NCBI GenBank assembly: GCA_963735445.1
Contig: CAVTLC010000044.1
Location: 1 to 64,000 of the forward strand
Origin: AP-15 sp963735445
Lineage (GTDB): Bacteria; Pseudomonadota; Alphaproteobacteria; ATCC43930; CGMCC-115725
Direction: 5' to 3'
Length of the DNA: 64,000 bases
The translations under genes were made by a program, and so were the position numbers. The notes below the pieces were generated by a model that worked only from the letters and a program-made list of their open reading frames with translations, did not search any database and was not told the origin of the DNA. This document shows, one piece after another, positions 1-9,552 of this stretch (its first letter is position 1; each line of letters starts with the position of its first letter).

Positions 1-1353
1 ATGTCGAGGTGCCGTTTCCCTAAATCTTTCAAATGGTCGTGCGGGAACGCCGGGGTCGGCATCGGCGGACACAGCACTACGTCGAATGATTTGAACAGAT
101 TCGCGCGCCTGCTGGCGGCAGTCCGATCTGGCGCTGGGTCGCTCGGATCCAATCGCGGTGGCTGATCGTCACGCTACGAAGCCATACGGCGCCAAGATCT
201 TCGGCATCGGCGGGTAAATTTTCGCCCCACCCTCGAGGCGCTGATAGACATCGGCCGGCAAATCCGCGCCTCTGAAGGCGGCATTCAATTCGACATGCAG
301 CCGCGCCATCTCGGCGAGATCCGGTAGCAACGGGCTCACCCGAGAACATGGGCGCCGGCGCCGGCAAGCTGGTCGGCGAGATGGTCGAGCGCGGCCTGCA
401 CGCTCGCCGCGGTCGGGCACAGCGGATGCGTGTCGACGACGAGCACCCGAAAGCTCTTCAGATCCTGATGCCGGGCGGGCGGCAGCGCCAGCCGGTAGCC
501 GATCCCTTCCGTCGTCTCGTCCGGCCCGGCGATGACATCGAGCTCCAGGGCGAGATCGGCGGCGCTGCGCGCCATCGGCCCGGCGACCGCCAGCGCGTTG
601 CGGATCGGCATGTCCGGACGTGCGGCGGCCCGGCGCCGCGCATCGGCACCAGGTCGAGGCTCGGCTTGTGGCGCGAAGACGCCGCAGAAATGCGCCGGGC
701 AGCGCAGCGAGCCGCCGATGTCGGAGCCGAGCTCCAGCGGGACAAAGCCGGCCGCCAGCGCCGCCGCGGCGCCGCCGGACGATCCGCCCGGGGTGCGCGC
801 CAAGTCCCACGGGTTGTTGGTGGTGCCGTAGATCTGGTTGTCGCTCTGCCAGTCGCGAGATTGAGCGGGACGTTGGTCTTGCCGAGGATGACCGCGCCGG
901 CCGCCTTCAGCCGCGTCACGACGCAGCGCGTCGAAGCTGGGCTGCCAGTCCCGAACGGCGGATCCCCCAGGTCGTCGGCAGCCCGGCGACGTTGTACGGC
1001 TCCTTGACCGTCATCGGCAGGCCGAGCAGCGGCCGGGTCTCGCCGCGCGCCAGCGCCGCGTCGGCCGCCTTGGCCGCCGCCGCGCCCGGTCGAAATCGCG
1101 CACGACGACGGCGTTGATCGGCTTGTCCTTGGCCTCGATGCGCGCGATCGCAAAATCGGTTAGCTCGACCGAGGATATCCTGTTTGGCCGCGAGGGCTTT
1201 GATGAGCTCGGCGGCATTGCGGTAAGCGAGGTCGCCCGGCGCGGCAGTGCCGCTCGCGTTCTCGGCCGGAAATGCGCTCCCCGGCAGGGCGCTGGCCGCG
1301 GTCGCTGCCCCAACGCCAATCAGCAGATTACGCCTGCTTGGTTTGATTTCCAT
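1..1353 (-). pseudogene. Amidase-signature family hydrolase, TAT-exported, multiply frameshifted and cut by the window edge
   Basis: The N-terminus (start 1353) is a twin-arginine signal: 'SRRNLLIG', a hydrophobic stretch, then 'ALPGSAFPA'. Downstream, pieces of an amidase-signature enzyme appear in order but in alternating frames: 'LLGLPMTVKE' carrying the catalytic Lys, 'AAGAVILGKTNVPL', the Ser-rich 'GGSSGGAAAALAAG', 'ELGSDIGGSLR' with the nucleophile Ser, 'GPMARSAADL', and 'DVVLCPPMPTPAFP' near base 60. Joining them needs about nine or ten frame changes in 1.35 kb (near 1175, 1088, 985, 860, 670, 615, 345, 175 and 100). The family hydrolyses amides with a Ser-cisSer-Lys triad; the substrate cannot be told. 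The shift density is far above the rest of the window, so this is either a real pseudogene or a locally bad consensus. The C-terminus lies beyond base 1. Confidence 0.75.
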
Positions 1354-1587
1354 TCGCCGCCCTCTCGAAGCACGCGGCTTTTGTTGCCGTCGTTGCTGCT
1401 CGCGCATCCCGCAATGCGGATTGTAGCGTTTGGCGGCGGCTGCGGCATCGCGACGTTTGGTACGAACTCACCGGCGCTCGCATCTCGAAATATCTCGACG
1501 CCAAACCGTGCGTTTGGAGACCGCTTGTCCCGGTTCGGGCGTCGTGCTATCGCGCGCCCGGCCCGGAAATCGAGGTATCAGGATCGG

Positions 1588-2351
1588 ATGAGATATATGA
1601 AGGGCGCGGCGAGCGCGATTGTCACCGCTTCACTGGCGATAAGCGCCAGTTCGGCCTGGTCGCAAACCAGCGTGATCCAACAGAACAATGTCAGCGTCAA
1701 TCACGAGGGCACCAGCGTCACGGTCAGCGGCCAAACCGTAACCGTGCAGACCTCGACTGGGGCCGGCCATATCGTCGGCGACGGCCAGCCCGCCTCTGAA
1801 ACGCGGCCGATCGGCCCGGTCTCCGCGATCCGGGCGGACGGCGCTTTTGCGGTGACCGTCAAAGTCGGCTCGCCGCCGGGCCTCACGATCGAGACCGACA
1901 AAATCTATTGCCGATCGTCAAGACCGATGTGTCGAACGGCCGGCTGGAAATCTACACCGATCAATCCTATTCGTCCGACGGACGCATAAAGGTGACGGTA
2001 ACGTCGCCGGAAGTCGGCGATATCTCAGCTTCCGGCAGCAATGACATAGATGCCGACGGGCTCACCGGCGATAAGCTAATGATTTCGTTGAACGGCTCCA
2101 ACCACGTTGAGATGACCGGAAATGTCTCGACGATGACCGTCGAGATGAGCGGATCGAACCATCTCTCGGCGCAGCGGCTGATCGCCGACAATGCCAGTGT
2201 CAGGGTCAGCGGATCGGGGAATGCAGACGTCGACGTCCGCCAGCAGATCGTCGCCGACATATCCGGCTCAGGTTCGATTGCGGTGTATGGCAACCCAAAA
2301 CAGCGCAACACCCAGGTCAATGGCGCCGGCACAATCAATTTTGTTCAGTGA
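1588..2351 (+). CDS. Secreted GIN-domain (DUF2807) putative adhesin-head protein, one frameshift
   Basis: The start at 1588 (or ATG 1597) opens a Sec signal, 'MKGAASAIVTASLAISASSAWS', then a low-complexity stretch rich in V/T/S and the DUF2807 opening 'GPVSAIRADGAFAVTVKVG'. The body repeats short beta-strand turns: 'EVGDISASGSNDIDADGL', 'SLNGSNHVEMTG', 'VSGSGNADVDV', 'DISGSGSIAVYGNP', ending 'VNGAGTINFVQ'. These SGS/NGS periodic turns are typical of the beta-helical head GIN domain. Reading continuity breaks at 1898-1904 in 'gacaaaatct'. One extra A would restore D-K-N-L-L-P-I-V-K, the expected family sequence. The product is probably exported to the periplasm or cell surface. No partner gene is evident, and the family function is unknown. 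Confidence 0.75.
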
Positions 2352-2399
2352 CGAGTTCACTTGCGAGCGCCGGGCTCTTTTGGCTTTAGCTCCGGAAGA

Positions 2400-2905
2400 T
2401 TATTGGACGCGGCCACGGGTCTGGCCGCCGTTGCAGGCGCAATCGGAGCCGCTGCGCAATGTACTCGGCCGCATCGAGGCGGGCGCAACAAATGAGCAAT
2501 ATCCGACGGGTGTAACGCATTGATAACTGTGGCTGTCGGACGACCCACTGGCAGCCGCCGATCCGTCTGCCGGTTGAGCAAAGTCGCTGAACGAGCCGCG
2601 GAACATTCCGCCTCCGCCCGTTCCGCCGCCATGACCACCGCTCATCCCGCCACCACCGCCGCTCATCCCGCCGCCGCCACCGCTCATCCCGCCACCGCCG
2701 CCGCTCATCCCGCCGCCGCCGCTCATCCCGCCACCCCACCGCTCATCCCGCCACCACCACCGCTCATCCCGCCCACCAGGACAATCGCAACATGGCCATC
2801 GGCGAAAGCGCCCGTTGGGACAGCAAACTCGCCGGAAAGGGCAGGGCCGGCCGCAAGGGCGCCCGCTGCCGCAAAAATCGCTGAAATCGCCAGCCGCATG
2901 CTCAT
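2400..2905 (-). CDS. Small secreted protein with tandem Met-Ser-Gly-rich repeats, one frameshift
   Basis: The ATG at 2905 has a strong ribosome site (gaggaggtcttg) and starts a signal peptide, 'MSMRLAISAIFAAAGALAAG'. The mature part begins 'EFAVPTGAFADGHVAIVLV' and passes into about seven copies of a Met-Ser-Gly-Gly-Gly-Gly-Gly unit. The tail has a paired-cysteine pattern: 'CVTPVGYC', then 'CAC' before 'NGGQTRGRVQ'. A one-base shift inside the repeat (about 2733-2741, 'ccaccccacc') must be repaired to join signal and tail. The repeat tract is also where polymerase slippage or sequencing error is most likely. The protein is probably exported and disordered in the middle. I recognise no functional family. 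Confidence 0.55.
2636..2773. repeat. Tandem 21-bp-type array encoding the MSGGGGG units
   Basis: About seven imperfect direct copies built on 'ccgctcatcccgcc' followed by ccgccgccac-type spacers. On the minus strand each copy encodes Met-Ser followed by glycines. Unit length varies slightly (about 15 to 24 bp), so this is a coding minisatellite likely to change copy number. It is not a CRISPR array. Confidence 0.8.
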
Positions 2906-3005
2906 CAAGACCTCCTCGTGACACCTAGTTAAGGATAAGCTCCGGCTCAGCCGACGACCATTCTTTGGTGCGGGAGATTGAGCGCAACGGCATACTCGGA
3001 CGACA

Positions 3006-5029
3006 ATGAGCCAGAACTGGGCGATCTGCATCGGCATCGACCGCTACGACAATCTGCAGCCGTTGCAGTTCGCCAAGCGCGATGCGGAGGTGTTGCGCGA
3101 CTTTTTCGAGAAGGAAGTCGCATTCGATAAAGTTTACTTCTTTGCCGATGACGCACCGCCAATCGCGACCGATTTTGGCGAACCGATCCGGTCGACGCCG
3201 ACCGGCGGCACATTGCGGCGATTTTTGCGGATCAGGTTCGAACAGAAATTCCTAAAGCCGAGCGATAATTTGTGGTTCTTCTTTGCCGGCCACGGCAGGC
3301 GGGAACGCGAACGCGACTATCTGATGCCGAGTGACGCCGACCCAGGCAATGTCGAGGAAACCGCGATCCCGGTCAGCCTTGTCACCGAGCGGCTGCGCCG
3401 CTGCGGCGCCGAGAACGTGATCCTGCTGCTCGACGCCTGCCGGAACGAGGGAGCGCGCGATGGCGAAGGGGTTGGGTCCGAGACGCAACCGGGTGTCGTC
3501 GCAATATCGTCATGCCGCCCGAACGAGCGCTCTTATGAAATCGACGAGCTTAAGCACGGCGCTTTCACCTACACGCTACTTGAAGGACTGCGACTGGAGG
3601 GCGAAACCAACTGCGCGACGGTCGAACGGCTTGACGAGTATCTGCGCATTCGCGTGCCGGAACTATGCCAGCATTACAGGAAGCCGCGGCAGACTCCGTA
3701 CACCCAAGCCGAGCCGATCGAAAAACGCCATTTAATTCTGCTTCCGAAGCGCGCGAGCCTTACCGATATCGCCCCGCTCCGGGTCGACGCGCTGCAGGCG
3801 GAAACTGAAGGCGATCTCGAAACAGCGGAGCAATTGTGGTGGCGAGTTATCGCCGTTGCTCCGGCGGATGCGCAGGCCCATGAGGCCGTCAAACGGATCG
3901 CGCTGAAGCAAGGCGGAGGTGGGGGCGCGGTGATCGCCGGCGCCGATTTCGGAACCGCGATTACCGCCGGAGACCCGAGGCGCGGAGAGGCCACAAAGGA
4001 CGCCGCTGCTGACCCGCCGACGGACGATTGCGGTTGGCGCGCTGGCGGCGGTAGGAGCAGGCGCAGTCGGTCTTGTGCCATTTATCCGCAGACGGATGTC
4101 GCAGCCCGTGCTGCGCACGATCCATTTCGGGTTTGCGCAGGTCGACGGAAAAGGGAAGGCAAAACCACTGCAGCACGCCGCGACGATGGTCTTTACCGAG
4201 AATTTCGGATCGGGGAACGGCCTCGACATGGTCGCGATTCCCAGCGGCAGCTTCACAATGGGTTCGCCCGACAGCGAGCCTGAGCGGCAGCCCAATGAGG
4301 GGCCGCAGCACGATGACACACTGGCGTCGTTCTTTATCAGCGCCGCGCCAATCACCCAGGCGCAGTGGCTGGCGGTGGTCATGGCGCATCCCGCGAAACT
4401 GCAATACGATTTGAACCCCAGCCCGTCGTTTTTTCGCGGCATCGATCTGCCGGTCGAAAGCATCACCTGGTACCAGGCTTCGGAGTATTGCCGGCGGCTC
4501 TCTGCAATAACCGGTCGCGACTATCGGCTGCCGAGCGAAGCGCAGTGGGAATATTGTTGCCGTGCGGGATCGACCGATCCGTTCAATGTCGGGCCGACGA
4601 TTACGACCGATTTAGCGAATTATTGCGGGATCGGCGGGGCAGTGTGCGGCGACAGTGACGGACATAGCATCGGGTCGGATTCCTATGGCGGCGTGAAGTA
4701 CGGGTCGGGCGCTTATGGCCAAGGTCCGGGCGGTATCTTTCGCGGCACGACAACCCGCGCCGGCACCTTTCCGAGAAATCGGTTTGGGCTTTACGATATG
4801 CACGGCAATGTCTGGGAATTCTGCCTCGATATTGCGTGCGCGAGCTACGACCAAGTCGCACGCGACGGTAGCGCCTATTTGGCCGGCCCGGCGGATAGCA
4901 GCCGGATCTTGCGCGGCGGTTCGTGGTCACACAATCCGGCGATCTGCCGCTCGGCCTTCCGTGATTTCGATCCAGCCGGATAATCCGGGGTGGCAGGGCC
5001 GCATCGGGATGCGGGTCGTGTGCGTTTAA
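3006..5029 (+). CDS. Caspase (peptidase C14) - transmembrane helix - SUMF1/C-lectin-like fusion, two frameshifts
   Basis: Residues 1 to about 245 are a caspase-fold protease: 'MSQNWAICIGIDRYDNL', catalytic His96 in 'FFFAGHGRR' and catalytic Cys145 in 'LLLDACRN'. A short helical repeat-like stretch follows ('AETEGDLETAEQLWWRVI'). The frame must change once between about 3934 and 4023. The new frame encodes a transmembrane helix ('IAVGALAAVGAGAVGLVPF', about 4027-4083) and then a SUMF1/FGE-like domain: 'MVAIPSGSFTMGS', 'YRLPSEAQWEYCCRAG', 'GLYDMHGNVWEFC', 'ILRGGSWSHNPAICRSAFR'. A second shift near 4975 restores 'DNPGWQGRIGMRVVCV'. No ATG, GTG or TTG precedes the helix in its own frame, which supports one fusion protein over two genes. 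In true FGE the GGSW motif is followed by two Cys; here only the second remains, so a binding rather than catalytic role is likelier. Next gene is 16 bp downstream. Confidence 0.75.
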
Positions 5030-5045
5030 CAGGGGGTAGGGTTAT

Positions 5046-5426
5046 ATGTCCGGCCAGCAAGGATCGCTGTGGTTCGTCACCGAAGTCGCATCAGCAGAGA
5101 CGGTGGAGGTCGCCGAGGGCAGCCGTAGCTCCGAGGATGTCGGCGGCGGCTTTGGCTCGAGTGTGGTGCAGCAGACGCGCAAAAGCTTGACTCAGCGGGT
5201 GCAGGTCAACGTCGAGGATCTCAAGCGCGAGATCGGAAATCTGCTGGGCGTGGTCGGGGATGTCTTCGATCAGGCGCGCAATGAGACCGGAATGTCGCTG
5301 GAGGAAGTTGAGCTGTCGATCGAAGTCAGCTCCGAGGGACAAATCAGCATTCTCGGCAGCGGCGGCAAGATCAGCGGATCGGGCGGGATCAAGTTGTCCT
5401 TCAAGCGCCAGCGCCCGACAAGCTGA
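5046..5426 (+). CDS. Small acidic protein resembling Trypco1/Pepco peptidase-co-occurring domains
   Basis: 126 residues starting at an ATG 16 bp after the caspase fusion, so the two are probably co-transcribed. The N-terminal part is a predicted beta-strand plus disordered Ser/Gly ('SLWFVTEV', 'SSEDVGGGFGSS'). The middle is one amphipathic helix ('NVEDLKREIGNLLGVVGDVFDQAR'-like region). The C-terminus has paired strands, 'VELSIEVSSEGQISILG' and 'GGIKLSFKR', split by a Gly/Ser turn. From memory this helix-then-two-strand layout resembles the small 'trypsin-/peptidase-co-occurring' domains found beside caspases and trypsin-like proteases in predicted bacterial conflict systems. A profile search must confirm this. 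There are no cysteines, signal peptide or membrane segment, so it should be cytosolic. Confidence 0.55.
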   Translation: MSGQQGSLWFVTEVASAETVEVAEGSRSSEDVGGGFGSSVVQQTRKSLTQRVQVNVEDLKREIGNLLGVVGDVFDQARNETGMSLEEVELSIEVSSEGQISILGSGGKISGSGGIKLSFKRQRPTS

Positions 5427-5591
5427 CGTTCCGATGACCCGGACTTGGCGGAGGGTGGCGCCCGCCAGTATTTCTTGGAAGTGGGGCGACCGCGACAATT
5501 TTATGGCGCGGTCTCTTTGCGCGGCATCGGATCACTATCTCTATCTCCGCTGTTTGCGTGCCGCGAACAAAGAGGGCCGGAGCCGGCGGTT

Positions 5592-8500
5592 ATGGTCGAT
5601 GCGGTTTGGGGACGTTTGCGGACAAGCAGGGTTCGGCGTCCCCGTCGGAACTGGCTCGCACCGTTTCTGCACGGTGTCTCGGCGCTGCGCTGGGTGGCGG
5701 CAGCGGCGGTGCTCGCGTTGCTGGCTTACGGTGTCGCCACGGAGATCCGTTCCTCGTTTCTTCAGTCGGTCTTGTTCTCGCGACTAGACCGCCACATGAC
5801 CTTTAAGGTCACATCGGGCCCGAGCCAATCATTAGTCTTCCCGCAATACGGGCCCTATGACGAGCGCCTCGGCTACGCCGAGTTGCCGCGTTTTATTCAC
5901 TCGCTCGAAGATCATCATTTCGCCGTTGCCCGGCAGGCAAGCTGGTCGCCAGCCCTCATAGATTTTGTCGACCAAGGCGGTTACGCGATTTATCACGAAA
6001 AAGAGCGGGCCGGGCTTGAGCTGTTCGACCGCGATGGTGCGCCGCTTTACCGGGCTAACTATCCCGAGAGGACCTTTGCCGATTTTGCGGCAATCCCGCC
6101 CTTGGTCGTCAAAAGCCTCTCCTTTATCGAAGACAAAGATCTGTTCACGCCCGGTGAGCCCGATCGAAACCCGGCGATCGATTGGCCGCGATTTGGCCTC
6201 GCCGTGACCGGACGTGTCGCCGGCGTCGTCGATCGCCATCTTCGTGCCGGCGGGGCCAGCACGCTCGCCACCCAGACCGAGAAATTCCGCCACTCGCCCG
6301 AGGGTCGGACACCCGGCGTGGTCGAAAAGCTGCGGCAGATGCTTACCGCCACGGCCCATGCCTATATCGACGGCCCGAACACGATTGAGGCGCGGCGCCA
6401 CATTATGACCGCTTACCTCAACTCGGAGCCGCTCGGTTCGCGTCCCGGTTATGGCGAGATCATCGGCGTACCGGAGGCGTTGTGGCGCTGGTACGGCACC
6501 GACCTCGCCGACGCCAGCTGGGTTCTGACAAGGCCAGCGAGCACCCCGGCCGAACTTGCGCGCAAAGGCGAAATTTACCGGCAGGTCCTGAGCCTTTTGT
6601 TGGCCGGCCGCCGCCCCGGCTACTATCTGACGTCCGACCACGATGCCCTTGAGCGGCTTACCGACCGCTATCTGCGCCTGCTCGCCGACGCCGGCGTAAT
6701 CGACCCCGCCCTGCGCGACGCCGCACTGGCGGGGCATCTGCAGTTTCGTAACGACGTTCCGCTGCCCGCGGCGCAGATCTATGTCGGCGACAAGGCAACC
6801 GAACAGTTGCGCGATCAATTGGTGACGCTGCTGCACCTCCCCGATTTCTACGCCTTGGACCGGCTTGATCTCAGCGGTTGGTCGACGATCGACACGGCCG
6901 CGCAACGGCGCATCAGCGATGTGCTGAGCCGGCTCGCCGATCCCGCCTACGATCATTCACTAGGGCTCTATGGCGAACAGCTGCTGGGCAGCGCCAGTCC
7001 GGCGCGCATCGCTTGGAGCGTCGTGTTGTATGAGCGAGGCGCAGACTGCAATTTTGTCCGCATCCGAGCCGACAGCCTGAATGAGCCATTCGACCTCAAT
7101 GCCGGAGCAAAGCTGCAGCTCGGCTCGACCGCAAAGCTGCGCACGCTGATCACCTATCTTGACATCGTCAACACGCTGCACGGGCGCTTTGCGGCAATGC
7201 CTCGCCAGCAGCTGGTGGCGACCGCGGACGCGGCGAAAGACGACCCGATCACGCGTTGGGCCGCCGAGTGGATGGCAAATGCGCGCGATCCCGGTCTGCA
7301 GCCGATGCTCGACGCGGCGATGCAGCGGACCTATTCGGCAAGTCCGGGGACGTACTTTACCGGCGGCGGCATGCAGAGCTTTGCCAATTTCGCCAAATGG
7401 GAGAACCACGCCACCCCGACCGTATCGCTGGCTTTCGCCGATTCGATCAATAACGCCTTCATTCGCCTGATGCGCGACATTGTCAGCTATGAGATCGCCC
7501 AGGGTGGGACGCAAGTCAGCGAATTGCTAAAGGATCATGACGATCCGGCGCGGATGGCCTATTTGCAACGCTTTGCCGACAAGGAAGGTCGGGTCTATCT
7601 CGACCGTTTCTGGCATGACTACCGCGGCCTGACGCCACCGGAAGCGCTCGAATTGTTGGCGAGCCGGACGCGGCCGGACGCCCATCGGCTGGCCGTCGTT
7701 TTTCTCTCGGTGCATCCAAATGCCAGCCGGGCGGCACTCGGCGCGTTTCTCGCGCAACATTTGCCGCACCTGGCGATAAGTGACGACGAGTTGTGGGATC
7801 TCTACCGCGATTCTGGCCCGAGCCGGTTTTCATTGCGTGATCGCGGCTATCTTGCCGGCATTCACCCGCTCGAACTGTGGCTCGTTCGATACCTTCAGGA
7901 CCATCCGGGCGCGACCCTGGCCGAGGTGACAGCAGCGAGCGTGGAGGCACGGCAAGAGGTCTATACTTGGCTCTTCGACAGCCACAGCCCGTTTCAGCAA
8001 AATATGCGGATCCGCATCCTGCTCGAAGAGGATGCATTCGACAAAATCCTGCAGGATTGGCGTCGGCAGGGCTATCCGTTCGGCCGGCTTGTCCCCTCGG
8101 ACGGGACCGCGATCGGCAGCTCGGGCGATCGGCCGGACGCGCTCGCCGATCTGATGGGGATCATCGTCAACGACGGTGTAAGACTACCGACCGTGGATCT
8201 CGAACGGCTGCGATTTGCCGCCGGCACTCCCTATGAAACCGACATGGTTGCTGCACCCCAACCGCAGAGGGTGCTCGCCCCCGAGGTGGCTCGGACCATC
8301 CAGCGCGCGCTATCGACCGTCGTGTCCCAGGGAACCGCCAAGGCGGTGAGTGGCGTCTACCACACCCCGAATGGAACTCTGCTTCCGGTCGGCGGCAAGA
8401 CCGGCACCGGCGACAATCGTTACGATCGCTTTGGCCGCGGCGGCCGATTGATTTCGCAGCGCGTGGTCGATCGGACCGCCACCTTTGTTTTTTATCTCGG

Positions 8501-8726
8501 CAACCGCTTTTACGGGACAATCACGGCTTATGTTCCGGGCGCTGCTGCTGCCGAATATCACTTCTCAAGCGCGCTCGCTGTTCATCTATTAAAGGCATTG
8601 CAGCCGCAGCTCGAGCCGTTGCTGAACTCGCCTGTCGCCGGGCCGGCGCCGAGATTGACCCGACTGCCGACACCCGACATATCGGAAGGTCTCAGCGGCT
8701 CATCGACCCCGCCCGCCTCTGATTGA
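5592..8726 (+). CDS. Large class A penicillin-binding protein (GT51 transglycosylase + transpeptidase)
   Basis: 1044 residues from ATG 5592. The frame is open further upstream but only from a weak TTG (5445) without homology. One N-terminal membrane anchor ('WVAAAAVLALLAYGVAT') precedes a long periplasmic region. GT51 motifs: 'LSFIEDKDLF' with the presumed catalytic Glu180, 'GGASTLATQTEKF', and 'AYLNSEPLG'. Transpeptidase motifs: Ser512 in 'LGSTAKL' (SxxK), 'ADSINNAF' (SxN) and Lys936 in 'GGKTGTG'. Both activities therefore look intact. The protein polymerises and crosslinks peptidoglycan at the inner membrane. It is longer than most PBP1a proteins and has an extra segment of about 300 residues between SxN and KTG. 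It follows the caspase fusion and the small protein on the same strand, a pairing not expected for a housekeeping PBP. Confidence 0.85.
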   Translation: MVDAVWGRLRTSRVRRPRRNWLAPFLHGVSALRWVAAAAVLALLAYGVATEIRSSFLQSVLFSRLDRHMTFKVTSGPSQSLVFPQYGPYDERLGYAELPRFIHSLEDHHFAVARQASWSPALIDFVDQGGYAIYHEKERAGLELFDRDGAPLYRANYPERTFADFAAIPPLVVKSLSFIEDKDLFTPGEPDRNPAIDWPRFGLAVTGRVAGVVDRHLRAGGASTLATQTEKFRHSPEGRTPGVVEKLRQMLTATAHAYIDGPNTIEARRHIMTAYLNSEPLGSRPGYGEIIGVPEALWRWYGTDLADASWVLTRPASTPAELARKGEIYRQVLSLLLAGRRPGYYLTSDHDALERLTDRYLRLLADAGVIDPALRDAALAGHLQFRNDVPLPAAQIYVGDKATEQLRDQLVTLLHLPDFYALDRLDLSGWSTIDTAAQRRISDVLSRLADPAYDHSLGLYGEQLLGSASPARIAWSVVLYERGADCNFVRIRADSLNEPFDLNAGAKLQLGSTAKLRTLITYLDIVNTLHGRFAAMPRQQLVATADAAKDDPITRWAAEWMANARDPGLQPMLDAAMQRTYSASPGTYFTGGGMQSFANFAKWENHATPTVSLAFADSINNAFIRLMRDIVSYEIAQGGTQVSELLKDHDDPARMAYLQRFADKEGRVYLDRFWHDYRGLTPPEALELLASRTRPDAHRLAVVFLSVHPNASRAALGAFLAQHLPHLAISDDELWDLYRDSGPSRFSLRDRGYLAGIHPLELWLVRYLQDHPGATLAEVTAASVEARQEVYTWLFDSHSPFQQNMRIRILLEEDAFDKILQDWRRQGYPFGRLVPSDGTAIGSSGDRPDALADLMGIIVNDGVRLPTVDLERLRFAAGTPYETDMVAAPQPQRVLAPEVARTIQRALSTVVSQGTAKAVSGVYHTPNGTLLPVGGKTGTGDNRYDRFGRGGRLISQRVVDRTATFVFYLGNRFYGTITAYVPGAAAAEYHFSSALAVHLLKALQPQLEPLLNSPVAGPAPRLTRLPTPDISEGLSGSSTPPASD

Positions 8727-8862
8727 TCTCGCCCGCGCAGTTTAACGACGCTGATCGATCAGCCCACCGAGCCAAATTCCTCCGGGGTCATACGCACCGG
8801 AAGCGCGCCGATATCTTCGCCGCAATAGCGATCGAGCGGTGCGGGGATCACGTCGAGCGGGG

Positions 8863-9552
8863 TTAAGGTGAGCGTGGGGCGTTGCTGGACAAGAGATCGG
8901 CCTTATGGGCGAGGGTCGAAATCAGGCCGCCGACACCCTGGCGCGCTAGGATCGAGTGGAACTCGGAGCGCTGGGTCGCAAGCTGGCTGATCGTGCCGTC
9001 GAGATAGACATCGGAAATCTGCCAGGCCCCCTGATGCGGCCGCATCATATAGTTGATCGTCACCGGTGGCTGGCGCTCCCGCACGATCCTGGTCTCGACA
9101 ATGACGCCGCTGCCATAAGGAATATCGCCAACAACCTGAAGCTGCTCACCCGAATAGCTGTCGAAGCGGTCCGCATAAGTCGCAGAAACGTAGCGACCAA
9201 ACGCCGCGGTGATCTGCTGCTGCTGGTTCGGGGTCAGCGTGTCCCAAGCCGGACCGACAGCGAGGCGAGCCATGGAGGGCACATCGAACAGGCTGTTCAC
9301 AACCGGCGCCAAGGTCGCATAGCGTCCGCTCTGTCCGAGGGTCTGCGCGTTTTTCATCGTGGTTAGCAACACGTCGTAGAAGCTGCGAACGCGTTCCCGC
9401 GGACCGGTTTGGAGGCTCTGCGATCGAGCCGCGCCGGGGCTGATCACAATCCCGCTCATCAGTAAGAAACACAGCGCCACGATCCAGCCGGTTTTGCCTC
9501 GGCCGGTTTGCCCTGGGCCGGCTTTGCCTCGGGCGGTCCTCGCTATCATCAT
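8863..9552 (-). CDS. MlaC/Ttg2D-family periplasmic lipid-binding protein (HpnM-like)
   Basis: 229 residues. A basic N-terminus and hydrophobic segment ('IVALCFLLMSGIVISPGAA') form a Sec signal. The mature protein shows the MlaC pattern: 'VRSFYDVLLTTMKNA', 'LFDVPSMARLAVGPAW', 'LTPNQQQQITAAFGRYV', 'YADRFDSYSGEQLQV' and 'WQISDVYLDGTISQL'. The family ferries phospholipids, or in hopanoid-making bacteria (HpnM) hopanoid-related lipids, between inner and outer membrane. The wording of the motifs is close to HpnM, but no hpn or mla gene lies beside it, so I leave the symbol blank. The PBP gene converges on it from the left. A short unassigned open frame ('VIPAPLDRYCGEDIGALPV') lies just downstream at about 8760-8850. 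Confidence 0.85.
   Translation of the reverse strand: MMIARTARGKAGPGQTGRGKTGWIVALCFLLMSGIVISPGAARSQSLQTGPRERVRSFYDVLLTTMKNAQTLGQSGRYATLAPVVNSLFDVPSMARLAVGPAWDTLTPNQQQQITAAFGRYVSATYADRFDSYSGEQLQVVGDIPYGSGVIVETRIVRERQPPVTINYMMRPHQGAWQISDVYLDGTISQLATQRSEFHSILARQGVGGLISTLAHKADLLSSNAPRSP

Noticed and set aside
2636..2773. Regular direct repeats resembling a CRISPR array
   Set aside because: Units are joined head to tail without unique spacers, and they encode glycine repeats within a frame that has a signal peptide.
8746..8862. Short minus-strand frame after the MlaC-like gene
   Set aside because: About 40 codons without a start codon of its own; could be an alternative C-terminus after another frameshift, but cannot be supported.
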